Below, one piece after another: positions 8,035 through 17,424 of a stretch of 64,000 bases of DNA. This DNA comes from UBA3941 sp002385665. GTDB lineage: Bacteria; Bacillota; Clostridia; Caldicoprobacterales; UBA3941. The first letter of the stretch is position 1; every line of letters starts with the position of its first letter. Under the pieces are notes generated by a model, which was not told where the DNA came from, made no database searches, and saw nothing but the letters and a program-made list of their open reading frames with translations. The position numbers were made by a program, and so were the translations under genes. The DNA is taken from assembly GCA_050949255.1 (NCBI GenBank), contig JBMNFJ010000017.1, positions 248,001 through 312,000 of the forward strand, written 5' to 3'.

Positions 8035-11000
8035 TTATACTCTTTCTATCCTGATTCCGGTGTCATGGTCGTTTAGGTCAAACCTCTCCATGCTTGGATC
8101 CGTTATCCTTTCAATGCTCAGGGCCAAAGTCTCGTTATTGATGTAGTCCTCATAGAGGTTAACGGCGTTTGCAATTTCGTCGTCCCCATCAAAGTATATG
8201 CGGATATTATCCGTTACCTCGTAGTCATTATTTTTTCTCATCTGTTGGACTTTGGAAATAAATTCCCTTGCATAGCCCTCATCCCTCAGATCGGGGGTAA
8301 TAGCAGTATCCAGGATGACAAAGAGGTTATTCTCCATGACCACGTTAAACCCTTCCTTAGCGGCGATGGTAATCAAGACGTTATCGCTGTTTATCTCAAA
8401 GGGTTCCCCATTGAGGTCAAGGGTATAGCTCTTCCCCTCCTCAAGCATGGGTGCAACCACTGCGGTATCCAATTGGGATAGGGCTTTTTGGAAATCCCTG
8501 ATCTTAGAACCCAATACCGGTCCCAGCACCCTGAAATTGGGCTTTATGGTGAAGTCCATATATTCATTCAGGTTATCGGCAAACACCACTTCCTTGATGT
8601 TCAGTTCCTCCTTGATTAGAGGCACCAGATCCGAGATCAGATCCTGATACTTGCCGTCGATATAGATCTCCTTAAGGGGCTGACGTACCTTGATCCGAGC
8701 TGATTCCCTGGCAGAACGGCCCAAGGTAACCAGACTTCTTACCAGGTCCATCCTTTCTTCTACCCTTTCGTCTATAAGCTCCATATTCACCTTAGGGAAG
8801 TAGCTGAGGTGAACGGATAGCTCTCCGGTTAGGTTGGTATATATCTCTTCGGATATAAAGGGGGCAAAGGGGGCTATCATCTGGGAGAGCCCAACCAATA
8901 TCTCATAGGTGGTGTTGTATACAGCCTTCTTATCCTCGGTCAGTTCGGATTCCCAGAATCTTCTCCTGGATCGACGGATATACCAGTTGGACAGATCCTC
9001 GTTGGCAAATTCCTGGATCCTCCTCACAGCCCTGGTAAGGTCATAGGCATCCATATCCTCTTCCAAGCCCTTTTTCAGCTTGTTGTACTTGGACAGGATC
9101 CATCTGTCCAGTTCCGCCCTGGCCTTATAATCCACAAAGAAATTCCTGGGGTCCAGCTTATCGGTATTGGCATATAGGGTAAAGAAATTGTAGACATTCC
9201 TAATGGTTACAAAGAACTTGCTGACAACCTCCTTAAGCCCGTCAATATCAAAGCGGGTGGGGACCCAGACCGGCGAAACATACAGTAGGTACCAGCGCAG
9301 AGCATCGGCACCGTATTCATCGAACAGCTCAAAAGGATCAACGACAATACCCCTGGATTTGGACATCTTCTTGCCTTCCTTATCCAGGATCAGATCGTTA
9401 ACCAGGACCCTCTTATAGGGAGATACTCCTTTAACAAAGGTTGAGATTGCAAGGAGTGAATAGAACCAACCTCTGGTTTGGTCTATACCCTCGCATATAA
9501 AGTCTGCCGGGAATAGTTCATGGAAATTTTCCTTATTTTCGAAGGGGTAATGATGCTGGGCAAAGGGCATGGCCCCACTGTCAAACCAGCAGTCGATTAC
9601 ATCCTTCACCCTGGTCATGGTACCTCCACACTTTGGACATTCCAAATGAACATCGTCCACATAGGGCCTATGCAGCTCAATGCTTTCATCTATATCCTCT
9701 ATAGCCCGCTCCACCAATTCCTTGCGGGAACCGATACTCTCATCATAGCCGCAGTCGCATCTCCAGATATTGAGGGGGGTTCCCCAATACCTGGTCCGGG
9801 ATATGGCCCAGTCGTTGAGGTTTTCCAACCAGTTTCCAAATCTCTTTTCACCTACATAATCAGGGTACCAAGCTACGCTATTATTGTTTTCGATCAGCTT
9901 GTCCTTAAGCCTGGTCATTTCGATATACCAACTGGGCTTTGCATAGTACAGTAGCGGGGTTTGACATCTCCAACAATGGGGGTAGTTATGCTCCACCCTC
10001 TGTTTTCTAAAGAGCTTGCCTTCCTCGGCCAGCCACCTGATAATGGCCGGATCCGCATCCATGACAAATTCCCCTTTCCAGGGGGTTTCTACAAAGGTAC
10101 CCTCCTCATTAACGGGCTGGAGTACCGGTAAGTCATACCTTTGACCTGTATTATAGTCATCCTCACCGAAGGCCGGAGCAGTATGGACTATTCCCGTACC
10201 GTCCTCCACGGTTACGTAATCTGCCAGAGTTACGAAAAAGGCCTTCTTTCCCTCCGGGACGTGGACAAAGGGCATTAGCTGCTCATATTCCATATACTCT
10301 AAATCCTTACCCTTTATCTCCTCTATAACCTGATAATCCTCTCCCACTACCTGATCGGCCAGGTTCTTTTCTACATAACAGACCTCTTCACCAACCTTGA
10401 TCTTTAAATAGGTCTCCTCGGGATTCACAGTCAGAGCGACATTGGATGCCAGGGTCCAGGGGGTAGTGGTCCATACCAGGAAGTATTCGTCTGCGCCCTT
10501 TCTCTTAAACTTTACATAAACCGTATCGGTTTTTATTTCCTTGTAGCCCTGGGCAACTTCATGGGATGCCAGACCCGTACCACAGCGGGGGCAATAGGGC
10601 AGGATCTTATGCCCTTCATAGATGTATCCCTCTTTAAAGAACTTATCCAGTATCCACCAGACGGTCTCTATATAGTCGTTTTCCAAGGTGATGTAGGGAT
10701 TATCCAGGTCGATCTCATAGCCCATCCTCCTGGTCATCTCACGCCATTGCTTTTCATAGGCAAATACGGATTCCCGACATTTTTTATTGAATTTGTCTAT
10801 ACCGTATTCCTCTATTTCCTGCTTATTCTTTAGCCCCAACTGCTTTTCCACTTCAATCTCTACGGGCAGTCCATGGGTATCCCATCCGGCCTTTCTCTTA
10901 ACCTGGTATCCGGTCATGGTCTTATATCTGCACACCGTATCCTTGATAGTTCTGGATATAACATGGTGGATGCCGGGGTTACCGTTAGCCGTAGGAGGGC

Positions 11001-11139
11001 CTTCATAGAATAAGAAGGATTCCTTCCCTTCCCGGCTGTCTATGCTCTTTTGTAGTATATCGATTTCCTCCCATTTCTCCGCAATCCTCTTTTCATTCTC
11101 ATTGACGGGAAGATTGGATAGGGGTTTAAATAATTCCAT
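8035..11139 (-). CDS. ileS: Isoleucyl-tRNA synthetase
   Basis: About 1034 aa, charging tRNA-Ile with isoleucine. The class I signatures are GPPTANGNPGIHH (the HIGH-equivalent) near residue 50 and KKMSKSRG near 600, with an editing domain between them and zinc-type cysteine clusters (CPRCG, CWRC, CPKCGG). The long form with PTANG resembles the eukaryote-like IleS2 group, many members of which are poorly inhibited by mupirocin (family knowledge, not shown here). The ATG at 11139 has GAAAGGAAG upstream; an ATA-region start at 11181 overlaps the T-box terminator and is rejected. Expression is controlled by the T-box leader. Confidence 0.97.
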   Translation of the reverse strand: MELFKPLSNLPVNENEKRIAEKWEEIDILQKSIDSREGKESFLFYEGPPTANGNPGIHHVISRTIKDTVCRYKTMTGYQVKRKAGWDTHGLPVEIEVEKQLGLKNKQEIEEYGIDKFNKKCRESVFAYEKQWREMTRRMGYEIDLDNPYITLENDYIETVWWILDKFFKEGYIYEGHKILPYCPRCGTGLASHEVAQGYKEIKTDTVYVKFKRKGADEYFLVWTTTPWTLASNVALTVNPEETYLKIKVGEEVCYVEKNLADQVVGEDYQVIEEIKGKDLEYMEYEQLMPFVHVPEGKKAFFVTLADYVTVEDGTGIVHTAPAFGEDDYNTGQRYDLPVLQPVNEEGTFVETPWKGEFVMDADPAIIRWLAEEGKLFRKQRVEHNYPHCWRCQTPLLYYAKPSWYIEMTRLKDKLIENNNSVAWYPDYVGEKRFGNWLENLNDWAISRTRYWGTPLNIWRCDCGYDESIGSRKELVERAIEDIDESIELHRPYVDDVHLECPKCGGTMTRVKDVIDCWFDSGAMPFAQHHYPFENKENFHELFPADFICEGIDQTRGWFYSLLAISTFVKGVSPYKRVLVNDLILDKEGKKMSKSRGIVVDPFELFDEYGADALRWYLLYVSPVWVPTRFDIDGLKEVVSKFFVTIRNVYNFFTLYANTDKLDPRNFFVDYKARAELDRWILSKYNKLKKGLEEDMDAYDLTRAVRRIQEFANEDLSNWYIRRSRRRFWESELTEDKKAVYNTTYEILVGLSQMIAPFAPFISEEIYTNLTGELSVHLSYFPKVNMELIDERVEERMDLVRSLVTLGRSARESARIKVRQPLKEIYIDGKYQDLISDLVPLIKEELNIKEVVFADNLNEYMDFTIKPNFRVLGPVLGSKIRDFQKALSQLDTAVVAPMLEEGKSYTLDLNGEPFEINSDNVLITIAAKEGFNVVMENNLFVILDTAITPDLRDEGYAREFISKVQQMRKNNDYEVTDNIRIYFDGDDEIANAVNLYEDYINNETLALSIERITDPSMERFDLNDHDTGIRIERV

Positions 11140-11178
11140 CTTTGAACTTCCTTTCTTCGACTCAATCTCTATAGTAAA

Positions 11179-11430
11179 CAAAAATCCCCGAGTTAAATAC
11201 TCAGGGACGACTATGCCGTGTTACCACCCAGCTTATAGGCACAGAAGTGCCTATCGCTCGTTTCTGTATAACGCTCATCGCGGGGTACCTTACTTATAGT
11301 TCATCAAAACGCTTTCGGGTACCAAACTCCCGGGTGATCTTCGTAAAGGCTTTTGTGACAGTCTTTCACCATATGACCGCCTCTCTGAAAACAAAATATC
11401 CTCACTACTGTCCCGTTCATAGTCTGTCTC
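11179..11430 (-). promoter_or_regulatory. T-box leader of ileS (isoleucine specifier)
   Basis: The conserved T-box GGGTGGTAACACGG lies at 11217-11230. It is followed by a terminator stem (CGTCCCTGAG ... CTCGGGGA) and TTTTTG at 11179-11209. Upstream is a stem I region with the AGAGAGGCGG-type motif and GAAGATCACCC, where ATC at 11336-11338 is a plausible isoleucine specifier. Uncharged tRNA-Ile would pair with the specifier and T-box and prevent termination. The whole element lies between the ileS promoter and start. Confidence 0.93.
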
Positions 11431-11514
11431 TGTAATTCAGTAGAATAACTGTAGCAATTGTAATAGCAACTGCATAATAACCGTTATAATTTTTAAAAAT
11501 GTCGATTATTCTTA

Positions 11515-11543
11515 ATAATACTTAAAATCGATGGTTTTGTCAA
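11515..11543 (-). promoter_or_regulatory. SigA-type promoter of T-box-ileS
   Basis: Minus strand TTGACA (11543-11538), 17-nt spacer, TATTAT (11520-11515). Transcription would start near 11508 and run into the T-box leader. Confidence 0.75.
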
Positions 11544-11565
11544 GGAAAAAATTTTCCTCCCCTTA

Positions 11566-12474
11566 TCAGGTCAGTATCATAATAAGGGGTATGGTAACGA
11601 TGGACAGGATAGTGGACAGGGCCACACATCTGGAAGCCAAGACGGAATTGGCACCATATCTTTCGGCAAATATTACGGTGTTGGCGGCAGCGGGCATGGC
11701 GGTCAGCACCACACAGATCCTGAGCAGATCCCTGTCCACCCCTATTGGTTTTAGCATCACAATGGTCAATAAAGGGATAATTAATAGCCTTAGCAGGGAG
11801 CCGTAATAAACATCCCATCCAATAAATATCTTCTTTAAATCGGTATCCGCCAGTAGTGCTCCAATAATAAGCATGGACAGGGGCGCAGTCATGCTTCCTA
11901 CCATATCCAGTGTCTGAACGATGGGTTTTGGCAGTTCCAGGGAGAATAGAAAAACAGCCATACCTATTGCCACCGAAAACATTCCGGGATTTAAAAAGGC
12001 TTTTTTGATGGATGCCGACTTCCGATCAGAGCTAAAGAGCATCACCCCATAGGTCCAGACGAAGATATGGAATACGACATTGTATATGGAAGCATAAAAG
12101 ACTCCCATCCTCCCGTATAAGCTCTCCGCCACCGGAAACCCCATAAAACCGCAGTTGGAAAAGACAATTATGAACCTTAATACCTTCTCCTTATCCAGAG
12201 GAAATTTCACAAAAAGGTATCTGCCCAATATGGCAGTAAAACCGTGAATTGCAAAGGAAAAAGCAAAGACTATACCGGCGTTTATCAGCATATCCGGCGA
12301 AAACTTGAAGTTAAAGGATAGCACCACTAAAAATGGTGATGTAATGTACAACAGCAGTTCGGACAACCGTTTCCTGACCTCTTCGTTGATTATCCCCCTT
12401 TTAGCAGCTATCATACCCACTATCATAATTAGAAATAGGACCATTACCTGCTCAATTACTGGATTGTCACCCAA
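11566..12474 (-). CDS. AEC family transporter (auxin efflux carrier-like)
   Basis: About 302 aa with roughly ten hydrophobic helices in two halves. Typical AEC features are an N-terminal VMVLFLIMIVGMIAAKRG helix, NCGFMGFPV, and a C-terminal MPAAANTVIFA segment. Bacterial members move dicarboxylates or other organic anions; the substrate here is unknown. The start is uncertain: TTG at 12474 has GGGGG about 6 nt upstream, while the ATG at 12510 has no ribosome site. It lies 98 nt after asnS on the same strand. Confidence 0.88.
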   Translation of the reverse strand: MGDNPVIEQVMVLFLIMIVGMIAAKRGIINEEVRKRLSELLLYITSPFLVVLSFNFKFSPDMLINAGIVFAFSFAIHGFTAILGRYLFVKFPLDKEKVLRFIIVFSNCGFMGFPVAESLYGRMGVFYASIYNVVFHIFVWTYGVMLFSSDRKSASIKKAFLNPGMFSVAIGMAVFLFSLELPKPIVQTLDMVGSMTAPLSMLIIGALLADTDLKKIFIGWDVYYGSLLRLLIIPLLTIVMLKPIGVDRDLLRICVVLTAMPAAANTVIFAERYGANSVLASRCVALSTILSIVTIPLIMILT

Positions 12475-12607
12475 TTTCCATCCCCCAAAATAGGCCTTAC
12501 CATTCAACAAGCCAATATTTTACAAAATCAGTACCAAAAAAACATCCAATAGCCATTATACCATAGGATTCCTAGTCCTTATAGTCCAAATCCCGACCTT
12601 TTACTGC

Positions 12608-13999
12608 CTAAAATTCAGCTGACCCTACAGTCCTGGGGAAAGGGATGACATCGCGGATGTTGCTCATACCGGTCATATACATGATAGCCCTTTCAAACCC
12701 CAGCCCATAGCCGGCATGCTTTGTGCCACCGTACCTCCTAAGGTCTAAATACCACCAATAGTCTTCCCTGTTCATGCCCATTTCGGCTATGCGCTTTTCT
12801 AAAAGATCAAGTCGCTCCTCTCTTTGGCTGCCGCCGATGATTTCCCCAACGCCGGGTACCAACAGATCCATGGCAGCCACCGTCTTCCCATCGTCGTTCA
12901 GCCTCATATAAAAAGCCTTTATATCCTTTGGATAATCCGTTACAAAGACAGGCTTCTTAAATACCTTTTCCGTCAAATATCTCTCATGCTCCGTCTGGAG
13001 ATCGCATCCCCATTCAACAGGAAATGCAAATTCCACACCGGATTTCTTCAGAATATCCATGGCTTCGGTATAGGTGATCCTTTCAAAGTCCGAATTCACT
13101 ATCAGGTTAAGCCTGTCCAAGAGCCCCTTTTCAATAAACCTGTTGAAAAATTCCATCTCCTCGGGAGCATGCTCCAATACATAGGATATTATATACTTTA
13201 GCATTTCCTCCGCCAGGGCCATATTATCCTCCAGGTCCGCAAAAGCGACCTCCGGCTCCAGCATCCAGAATTCTGCGGCATGCCTTGCTGTATTGGAATT
13301 CTCTGCCCTAAAGGTCGGGCCAAAGGTGTAGATCTTTCTGAAGGCATGGGCATAGGCCTCCCCCTCCAGCTGGCCGCTAACTGTAAGGCTTACTTCCTTC
13401 CCGAAAAAGTCCTGGGAATAGTCCACCTTCCCGGATTCATCAAGGGGTAAATTATTGAGGTCCAGGGTTGTCAGCTTAAACATCTCCCCTGCCCCTTCTG
13501 CATCGCTTCCGGTGATGATGGGGGTGTGAACATAGACGAAATCCCTATCATTGAAGAACTTATGGATGGCATATGCTGCAAGGGATCGTACCCTAAATAC
13601 CGCTGAAAAGGTATTGCTTCTGGGCCTTAGGTGAGCAATCTCCCTCAAAAACTCCAGGGAATGGCGCTTCTTTTGGAGGGGATAGTCAGGTGTCGAGCTC
13701 CCCACCAACTCTACCCTTTCCGCCTTCACCTCAAAGGGCTGTTTGGCTTCTGGAGTTAAGACGAGTTTACCGGTCACTTGAATTGCAGACCCCACGTTAA
13801 ATCTGGATATCTCCTTAAAGTTGTCCAGATTATCCTCATATACAATCTGAATGTTCTTGAAAAACGTACCGTCGTTGAGCTCTATAAACCCGAAGCTTTT
13901 AGATGCCCTAACGGTCCTGACCCAACCGGCCAAAGTGATGATTTGATCCTTGTAGCTTTCAGGATCCCCATATATACTCTTTACCAATGTCATGGACAT
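12608..13999 (-). CDS. asnS: Asparaginyl-tRNA synthetase
   Basis: A 463-aa class IIb synthetase. An N-terminal OB-fold anticodon domain (about 1-110, GWVRTVRASKSFGFIELNDG) precedes the catalytic core with motif 2 (FGPTFRAENSNTARH) and motif 3 (GLGFERAIMYMTG). The residues TGSDAEGAGEMF mark AsnS rather than AspS. The ATG at 13999 has AGGGAGGT upstream. Unlike ileS it has no T-box; the 266-nt upstream region instead contains a copy of a dispersed repeat. Length and motifs are complete. Confidence 0.96.
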   Translation of the reverse strand: MSMTLVKSIYGDPESYKDQIITLAGWVRTVRASKSFGFIELNDGTFFKNIQIVYEDNLDNFKEISRFNVGSAIQVTGKLVLTPEAKQPFEVKAERVELVGSSTPDYPLQKKRHSLEFLREIAHLRPRSNTFSAVFRVRSLAAYAIHKFFNDRDFVYVHTPIITGSDAEGAGEMFKLTTLDLNNLPLDESGKVDYSQDFFGKEVSLTVSGQLEGEAYAHAFRKIYTFGPTFRAENSNTARHAAEFWMLEPEVAFADLEDNMALAEEMLKYIISYVLEHAPEEMEFFNRFIEKGLLDRLNLIVNSDFERITYTEAMDILKKSGVEFAFPVEWGCDLQTEHERYLTEKVFKKPVFVTDYPKDIKAFYMRLNDDGKTVAAMDLLVPGVGEIIGGSQREERLDLLEKRIAEMGMNREDYWWYLDLRRYGGTKHAGYGLGFERAIMYMTGMSNIRDVIPFPRTVGSAEF

Positions 14000-14190
14000 T
14001 CAATTACCTCCCTATCGATATTACATCTACAAATCCATCCCTGGCACAGGATTGACCCTGACCCTGTTGCATTTGCTCAATTATATGACGCCGAGAACAG
14101 ACCTTTTGATTGGTTAAAATACATTATGAAAAAACCGGTTCCTTGCAAAAATCGAAATACTTAAACAGTAAGATAATCTCTTGTGCTGGT

Positions 14191-14235
14191 TCAATAGCCA
14201 TTACCGACATATGTTTGACTGGCACAGCGCGTTAA
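14191..14235 (+). repeat. 45-bp dispersed intergenic repeat, copy 1
   Basis: This stretch matches the reverse complement of 37859-37903 over 45 positions with about five differences (shared cores TCAATAGCCATTACC and CATATGTTTGACT). It lies between ddh and asnS. It is not palindromic. On the minus strand it contains a 28-codon frame starting MSVMAIE without a ribosome site. Its origin is unknown. Confidence 0.75.
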
Positions 14236-14265
14236 GATATGGACTATATGCAATGGAGAGCCCAA

Positions 14266-15258
14266 TCATAACAGTTCTTTTCTTAATTGTTCATTGGATT
14301 TCATGGACAGATAGGCCGGCGGTACATCCAATACCGTTTTAGCCCCGACCTGGCCTTCCAGGACCATCCTATACACTGCCCTGGCATAAGCGGTTAACAC
14401 GCTGCCGGTGAATTCAGGATTGCTCCCCAAATCCAGAGAAAATTCAACGATCTGATCATGCTTATGATGATGGCCGGTCTCCCCGCTTCGGATGACAATA
14501 CCCCCATGGGGCATTCCCGCATGGTTGGCCTTAAGCTCTTCTTCCTCTATAAATATGACTTCTGTATCATAGTCTTTGAAATAATTGGGCATGGTCTTTA
14601 TTTGATTTTCTATACTTTCCCTGTCCGCCCCCTCCTTGGCTACCACATAGCACTGTCTAAGGTGCCTTTCCCTGGGGGTGAGTATGGGATTTTCCCCTCT
14701 CCTTACTCTATCCAAGGCCTCTTCCACAGGAATAGTATATTGGACTGCATTCTTCACTCCGGGTACCCGTCTTATGGCATCGGAATGGCCCTGGCTTACA
14801 CCCCTCCCCCAGAAGGTATAGGTGTTTCCCCTTGGCAGGACAGCCTCCTGGAGCAGACGGTTGACAGAAAAAAGCCCCGGATCCCATCCCACTGAAATCA
14901 TGCTTACCTTGGATGCCCTTTTGGAGGCCTCATCCATTTTTGCAAAGTACTCCGGGATTTTTCCATGGTTGTCATAGCTGTCCACCGTATTGAACATCCC
15001 CGCAAGGTAGGGGCCTTGTTCGGGTAAATCCGTTGCCGAGCCACCGCAGAGGATCATTATATCAATCTTGTCTACATAGGATTCCACTTCTGAGATATGT
15101 ACAGGTTCTGCATGAGAGATTTCCAGGATCACATCCTCCGGATTGCGCCTTGTAAAAACTGCAACTAGTTCCATGTCAGGGTTATGGCTAATGGCTGCTT
15201 CCACACCTTTTCCCAGGTTGCCATAGCCAACAATCCCGATTCTTATACTCTGATTCAT
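14266..15258 (-). CDS. ddh: meso-Diaminopimelate D-dehydrogenase
   Basis: At 330 aa this NADP-dependent enzyme makes meso-DAP from tetrahydrodipicolinate in one step, feeding lysine and peptidoglycan synthesis. Evidence is the N-terminal Rossmann motif GIVGYGNLGKGVE, then CGGSATDLPEQ, DSYDNHGKIP, VSVGWDPGLFS-like ISVGWDPGLFS and FWGRGVSQGHSDAIRR, all typical of Ddh. The ATG at 15258 follows GGGGGTAAG. It lies 60 nt after the coiled-coil gene. It implies a meso-DAP cell wall. Confidence 0.95.
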   Translation of the reverse strand: MNQSIRIGIVGYGNLGKGVEAAISHNPDMELVAVFTRRNPEDVILEISHAEPVHISEVESYVDKIDIMILCGGSATDLPEQGPYLAGMFNTVDSYDNHGKIPEYFAKMDEASKRASKVSMISVGWDPGLFSVNRLLQEAVLPRGNTYTFWGRGVSQGHSDAIRRVPGVKNAVQYTIPVEEALDRVRRGENPILTPRERHLRQCYVVAKEGADRESIENQIKTMPNYFKDYDTEVIFIEEEELKANHAGMPHGGIVIRSGETGHHHKHDQIVEFSLDLGSNPEFTGSVLTAYARAVYRMVLEGQVGAKTVLDVPPAYLSMKSNEQLRKELL

Positions 15259-15293
15259 TCCATCTTACCCCCTAATTGACCAGACAATGGGGC

Positions 15294-15312
15294 CCCCGCC
15301 GGTTAGGCGGGA
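15294..15312 (-). terminator. GC-rich hairpin between genes
   Basis: A 6-bp GC-only stem (CCCGCC / GGCGGG, 5-nt loop) immediately after the stop of the coiled-coil gene and 36 nt before ddh. There is no U-run, so it may be a weak terminator or an mRNA-processing stem. Confidence 0.4.
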
Positions 15313-15317
15313 GCTTC

Positions 15318-15710
15318 CTAGTCCAAAAATTCCAGCTGTTCCTTCCTATGGGCCTGTTTTTCCCTGGTATTATCCAGGGTTTCTTTGTCCATACGCGAAG
15401 CATTGTTTTCCAGGTACCCGTCAGTATATTCCAGGTTCCTCTTTAGGTTCTCTCTTTCGTCAACTTCCTCATGCTTCCCGTAAGCGATTATATTCTTTAG
15501 GTTCTCCATTCTGTTTTCCCGTTCCTCTTGTATCTTTAAGGCATGCCTCAGGTTATCAGGATCGGATATATCAGAATGCTCCTCCAGGTGCCTTTGAGTG
15601 CGAACATAACGATTATTGATATCCAACAATTCCTCTATTCGACGTTCATTGGCCAGCTTGAGTTCATCCTTGCTGTCAATACCCTTGATTTCCTTTTGAT
15701 TCCGGTCCAC
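15318..15710 (-). CDS. Hypothetical coiled-coil protein
   Basis: About 130 residues, highly charged (E, K, R, D, N), without hydrophobic segments and predicted to be almost all helix or coiled coil (RRIEELLDINNRYVRTQRH, QEERENRMENLKN). No family is recognised; it resembles small spore or cytoplasmic coiled-coil proteins of clostridia only in composition. The GTG at 15710 with AAGGGAGG about 7 nt upstream is a much better start than the ATG at 15755, which has no ribosome site. Confidence 0.7.
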   Translation of the reverse strand: MDRNQKEIKGIDSKDELKLANERRIEELLDINNRYVRTQRHLEEHSDISDPDNLRHALKIQEERENRMENLKNIIAYGKHEEVDERENLKRNLEYTDGYLENNASRMDKETLDNTREKQAHRKEQLEFLD

Positions 15711-15817
15711 AGAATTCCTCCCTTCATCATACAATCGATTATTATTTTCCCCCATAATTCGATTTATATTTTAGCGAAGAATCCCATGGAAGCCCTGTAG
15801 AAAAATTTCAAAAAATC

Positions 15818-16399
15818 TCAGCTTATGTTTCCTTTTAGACCAATTTCATCGGCAACCTTCTGCATCCCCTTAATGGTCTCCCCAATAACTTCGCCCAACT
15901 CCATTCCCAGCATCTGGGCGCCCTTTTCTATTATCCCTCTATCGACTCCGGCAGCAAAACTCTTTTGTTTCCATTTCTTTCTTACCGATTTCGTCGTTAA
16001 ATCCAGTATGCTTTTACTCGGACGCATTAGGGCTGTAGCTGTGATCAGGCCTGTCAGTTCATCAATGGTGTATAGAACCTTTTCCATCTTTTCCACGGGC
16101 TCTACATCGGAACAAATTCCCCATCCGTGGCTTACTACCGCACGGATATAGTCTTCCGGCCAGTCCCTTTCCATCAATATTTCCCTGGTTTTTGTGCAGT
16201 GCTCATCGGGATATTTTTCATAATCCAGGTCATGGATCAGACCTATAATGCCCCATTTTTCCTTATCCTCCCCAAACAGCTCTGCAAAATGTACCATCAC
16301 AGCTTCCACTGCAAGGGCATGCTTTATCAGGCTGTCGTTTTGATTGTATTCTCTCAATAGTTCCATAGCCGTTTCCCTGGTTGGTATTATCTTATTCAC
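15818..16399 (-). CDS. HD-domain hydrolase
   Basis: A 193-aa protein with the HD metal-site pattern KHALAVEAVM, GLIHDLDYEKYPDEH and VVSHGWG. HD proteins hydrolyse phosphate mono- or diesters, often nucleotides, using divalent metals; the substrate is not determinable here. GTG start at 16399 preceded by AAAGAGGTATTTGCT. It is transcribed from its own promoter at 16511-16539, divergent from ung. Confidence 0.85.
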   Translation of the reverse strand: MNKIIPTRETAMELLREYNQNDSLIKHALAVEAVMVHFAELFGEDKEKWGIIGLIHDLDYEKYPDEHCTKTREILMERDWPEDYIRAVVSHGWGICSDVEPVEKMEKVLYTIDELTGLITATALMRPSKSILDLTTKSVRKKWKQKSFAAGVDRGIIEKGAQMLGMELGEVIGETIKGMQKVADEIGLKGNIS

Positions 16400-16510
16400 A
16401 GCAAATACCTCTTTTCCCTTAAAGATCTAAAGCAACAAAACGCATCTGATCCAGTTGAAGTCTGGGTAATCCCAGTCTATATAATGATTGACTACATTTT
16501 ACATACTTTC

Positions 16511-16539
16511 ATTGTAGACATGGGACATAACTTTGTCAA
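16511..16539 (-). promoter_or_regulatory. SigA-type promoter of HD-domain gene
   Basis: Minus strand TTGACA (16539-16534), 17-nt spacer, TACAAT (16516-16511), about 110 nt before the GTG start at 16399. The rest of the 334-nt divergent region to ung is AT-rich, with a TATAAT at 16546-16551 on the plus strand that may serve ung. Confidence 0.7.
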
Positions 16540-16733
16540 TTATGGTATAATTCACTTAATATTCTAATGCAATAACCGTATTTTTGACAAATCTATATTT
16601 AATAAATTGAGTTATTGGAGTTAAATCGCTTATATAAATTTAAAAAGGATTTCAAATCACATAGTTTGCAGAAAATATTATATACCAGGATATCCATCAG
16701 GGATATTCGGTATAAGACATGTAGGTGGTAAAT

Positions 16734-17408
16734 ATGAAGATACTAAAAAACGATTGGCACGATCTCATGAAGGATGAGTTTAAAAAGGATTACTATTTGG
16801 CCCTGAGACAATTCTTAAAAACCGAATACAGGACAAGAACCATTTATCCCGACATGTACGACATCTTTAATGCTCTACACTATACACCTTACAAGGATGT
16901 TAAGGTTGTTATCTTGGGGCAGGATCCATACCATGGACCTAACCAGGCTCATGGCCTCAGCTTCTCCGTTAAGCCCGGAGTGCAGCCCCCGCCCTCGCTT
17001 CTCAACATCTATAAGGAATTACAAGATGACCTGGGCTGCTATATACCCAATAACGGCTACCTTGAAAAATGGGCACGCCAGGGAGTCATGCTTTTAAATA
17101 CCGTTTTAACCGTTCGGGCTGGACAGGCCAATTCCCACAGGAATATGGGCTGGGAGCGCTTTACCGACAGGGTTATAAGCCTATTAAACGAGAGGGAGGA
17201 TCCCATCGTGTTTATCCTTTGGGGTCGAAACGCTCAATCCAAGCAGAGCATTATAACCAGCCCACAGCATTACATAATAAAATCCGTTCATCCAAGTCCC
17301 TTGTCCGCCAATCGGGGTTTCTTCGGCAGCAAGCCCTTTTCTAAGGCCAATAATTTTCTGGTTTCAATAGGAAAGGAGCCTATCGATTGGCAGATTGAGA
17401 ATATTTAG
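16734..17408 (+). CDS. ung: Uracil-DNA glycosylase, family 1
   Basis: About 224 aa, removing uracil from DNA. The water-activating motif GQDPYHG (Asp near residue 64), the uracil pocket GLSFSV, LLNTVLTVR and the C-terminal HPSPLS loop are all present. AGGTGG lies 5 nt before the ATG at 16734; a GTG nine bases earlier overlaps that site. It is a single plus-strand gene, convergent with the PhnP-like gene. Confidence 0.97.
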   Translation: MKILKNDWHDLMKDEFKKDYYLALRQFLKTEYRTRTIYPDMYDIFNALHYTPYKDVKVVILGQDPYHGPNQAHGLSFSVKPGVQPPPSLLNIYKELQDDLGCYIPNNGYLEKWARQGVMLLNTVLTVRAGQANSHRNMGWERFTDRVISLLNEREDPIVFILWGRNAQSKQSIITSPQHYIIKSVHPSPLSANRGFFGSKPFSKANNFLVSIGKEPIDWQIENI

Positions 17409-17424
17409 GTCCAATACCTATACA

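Noticed and set aside
11540..11818. 92-codon minus-strand frame within the AEC gene
   Set aside because: Alternative frame of a clear membrane transporter gene; Cys/His/Arg-rich shadow translation.
14110..14211. 28-codon minus-strand frame (MSVMAIE...) in repeat copy 1
   Set aside because: No ribosome site, and the matching frame in copy 2 diverges after seven codons; no evidence of translation.
14000..14265. Possible T-box before asnS
   Set aside because: No GGGTGG-type T-box sequence or terminator-antiterminator pair is present in this spacer.
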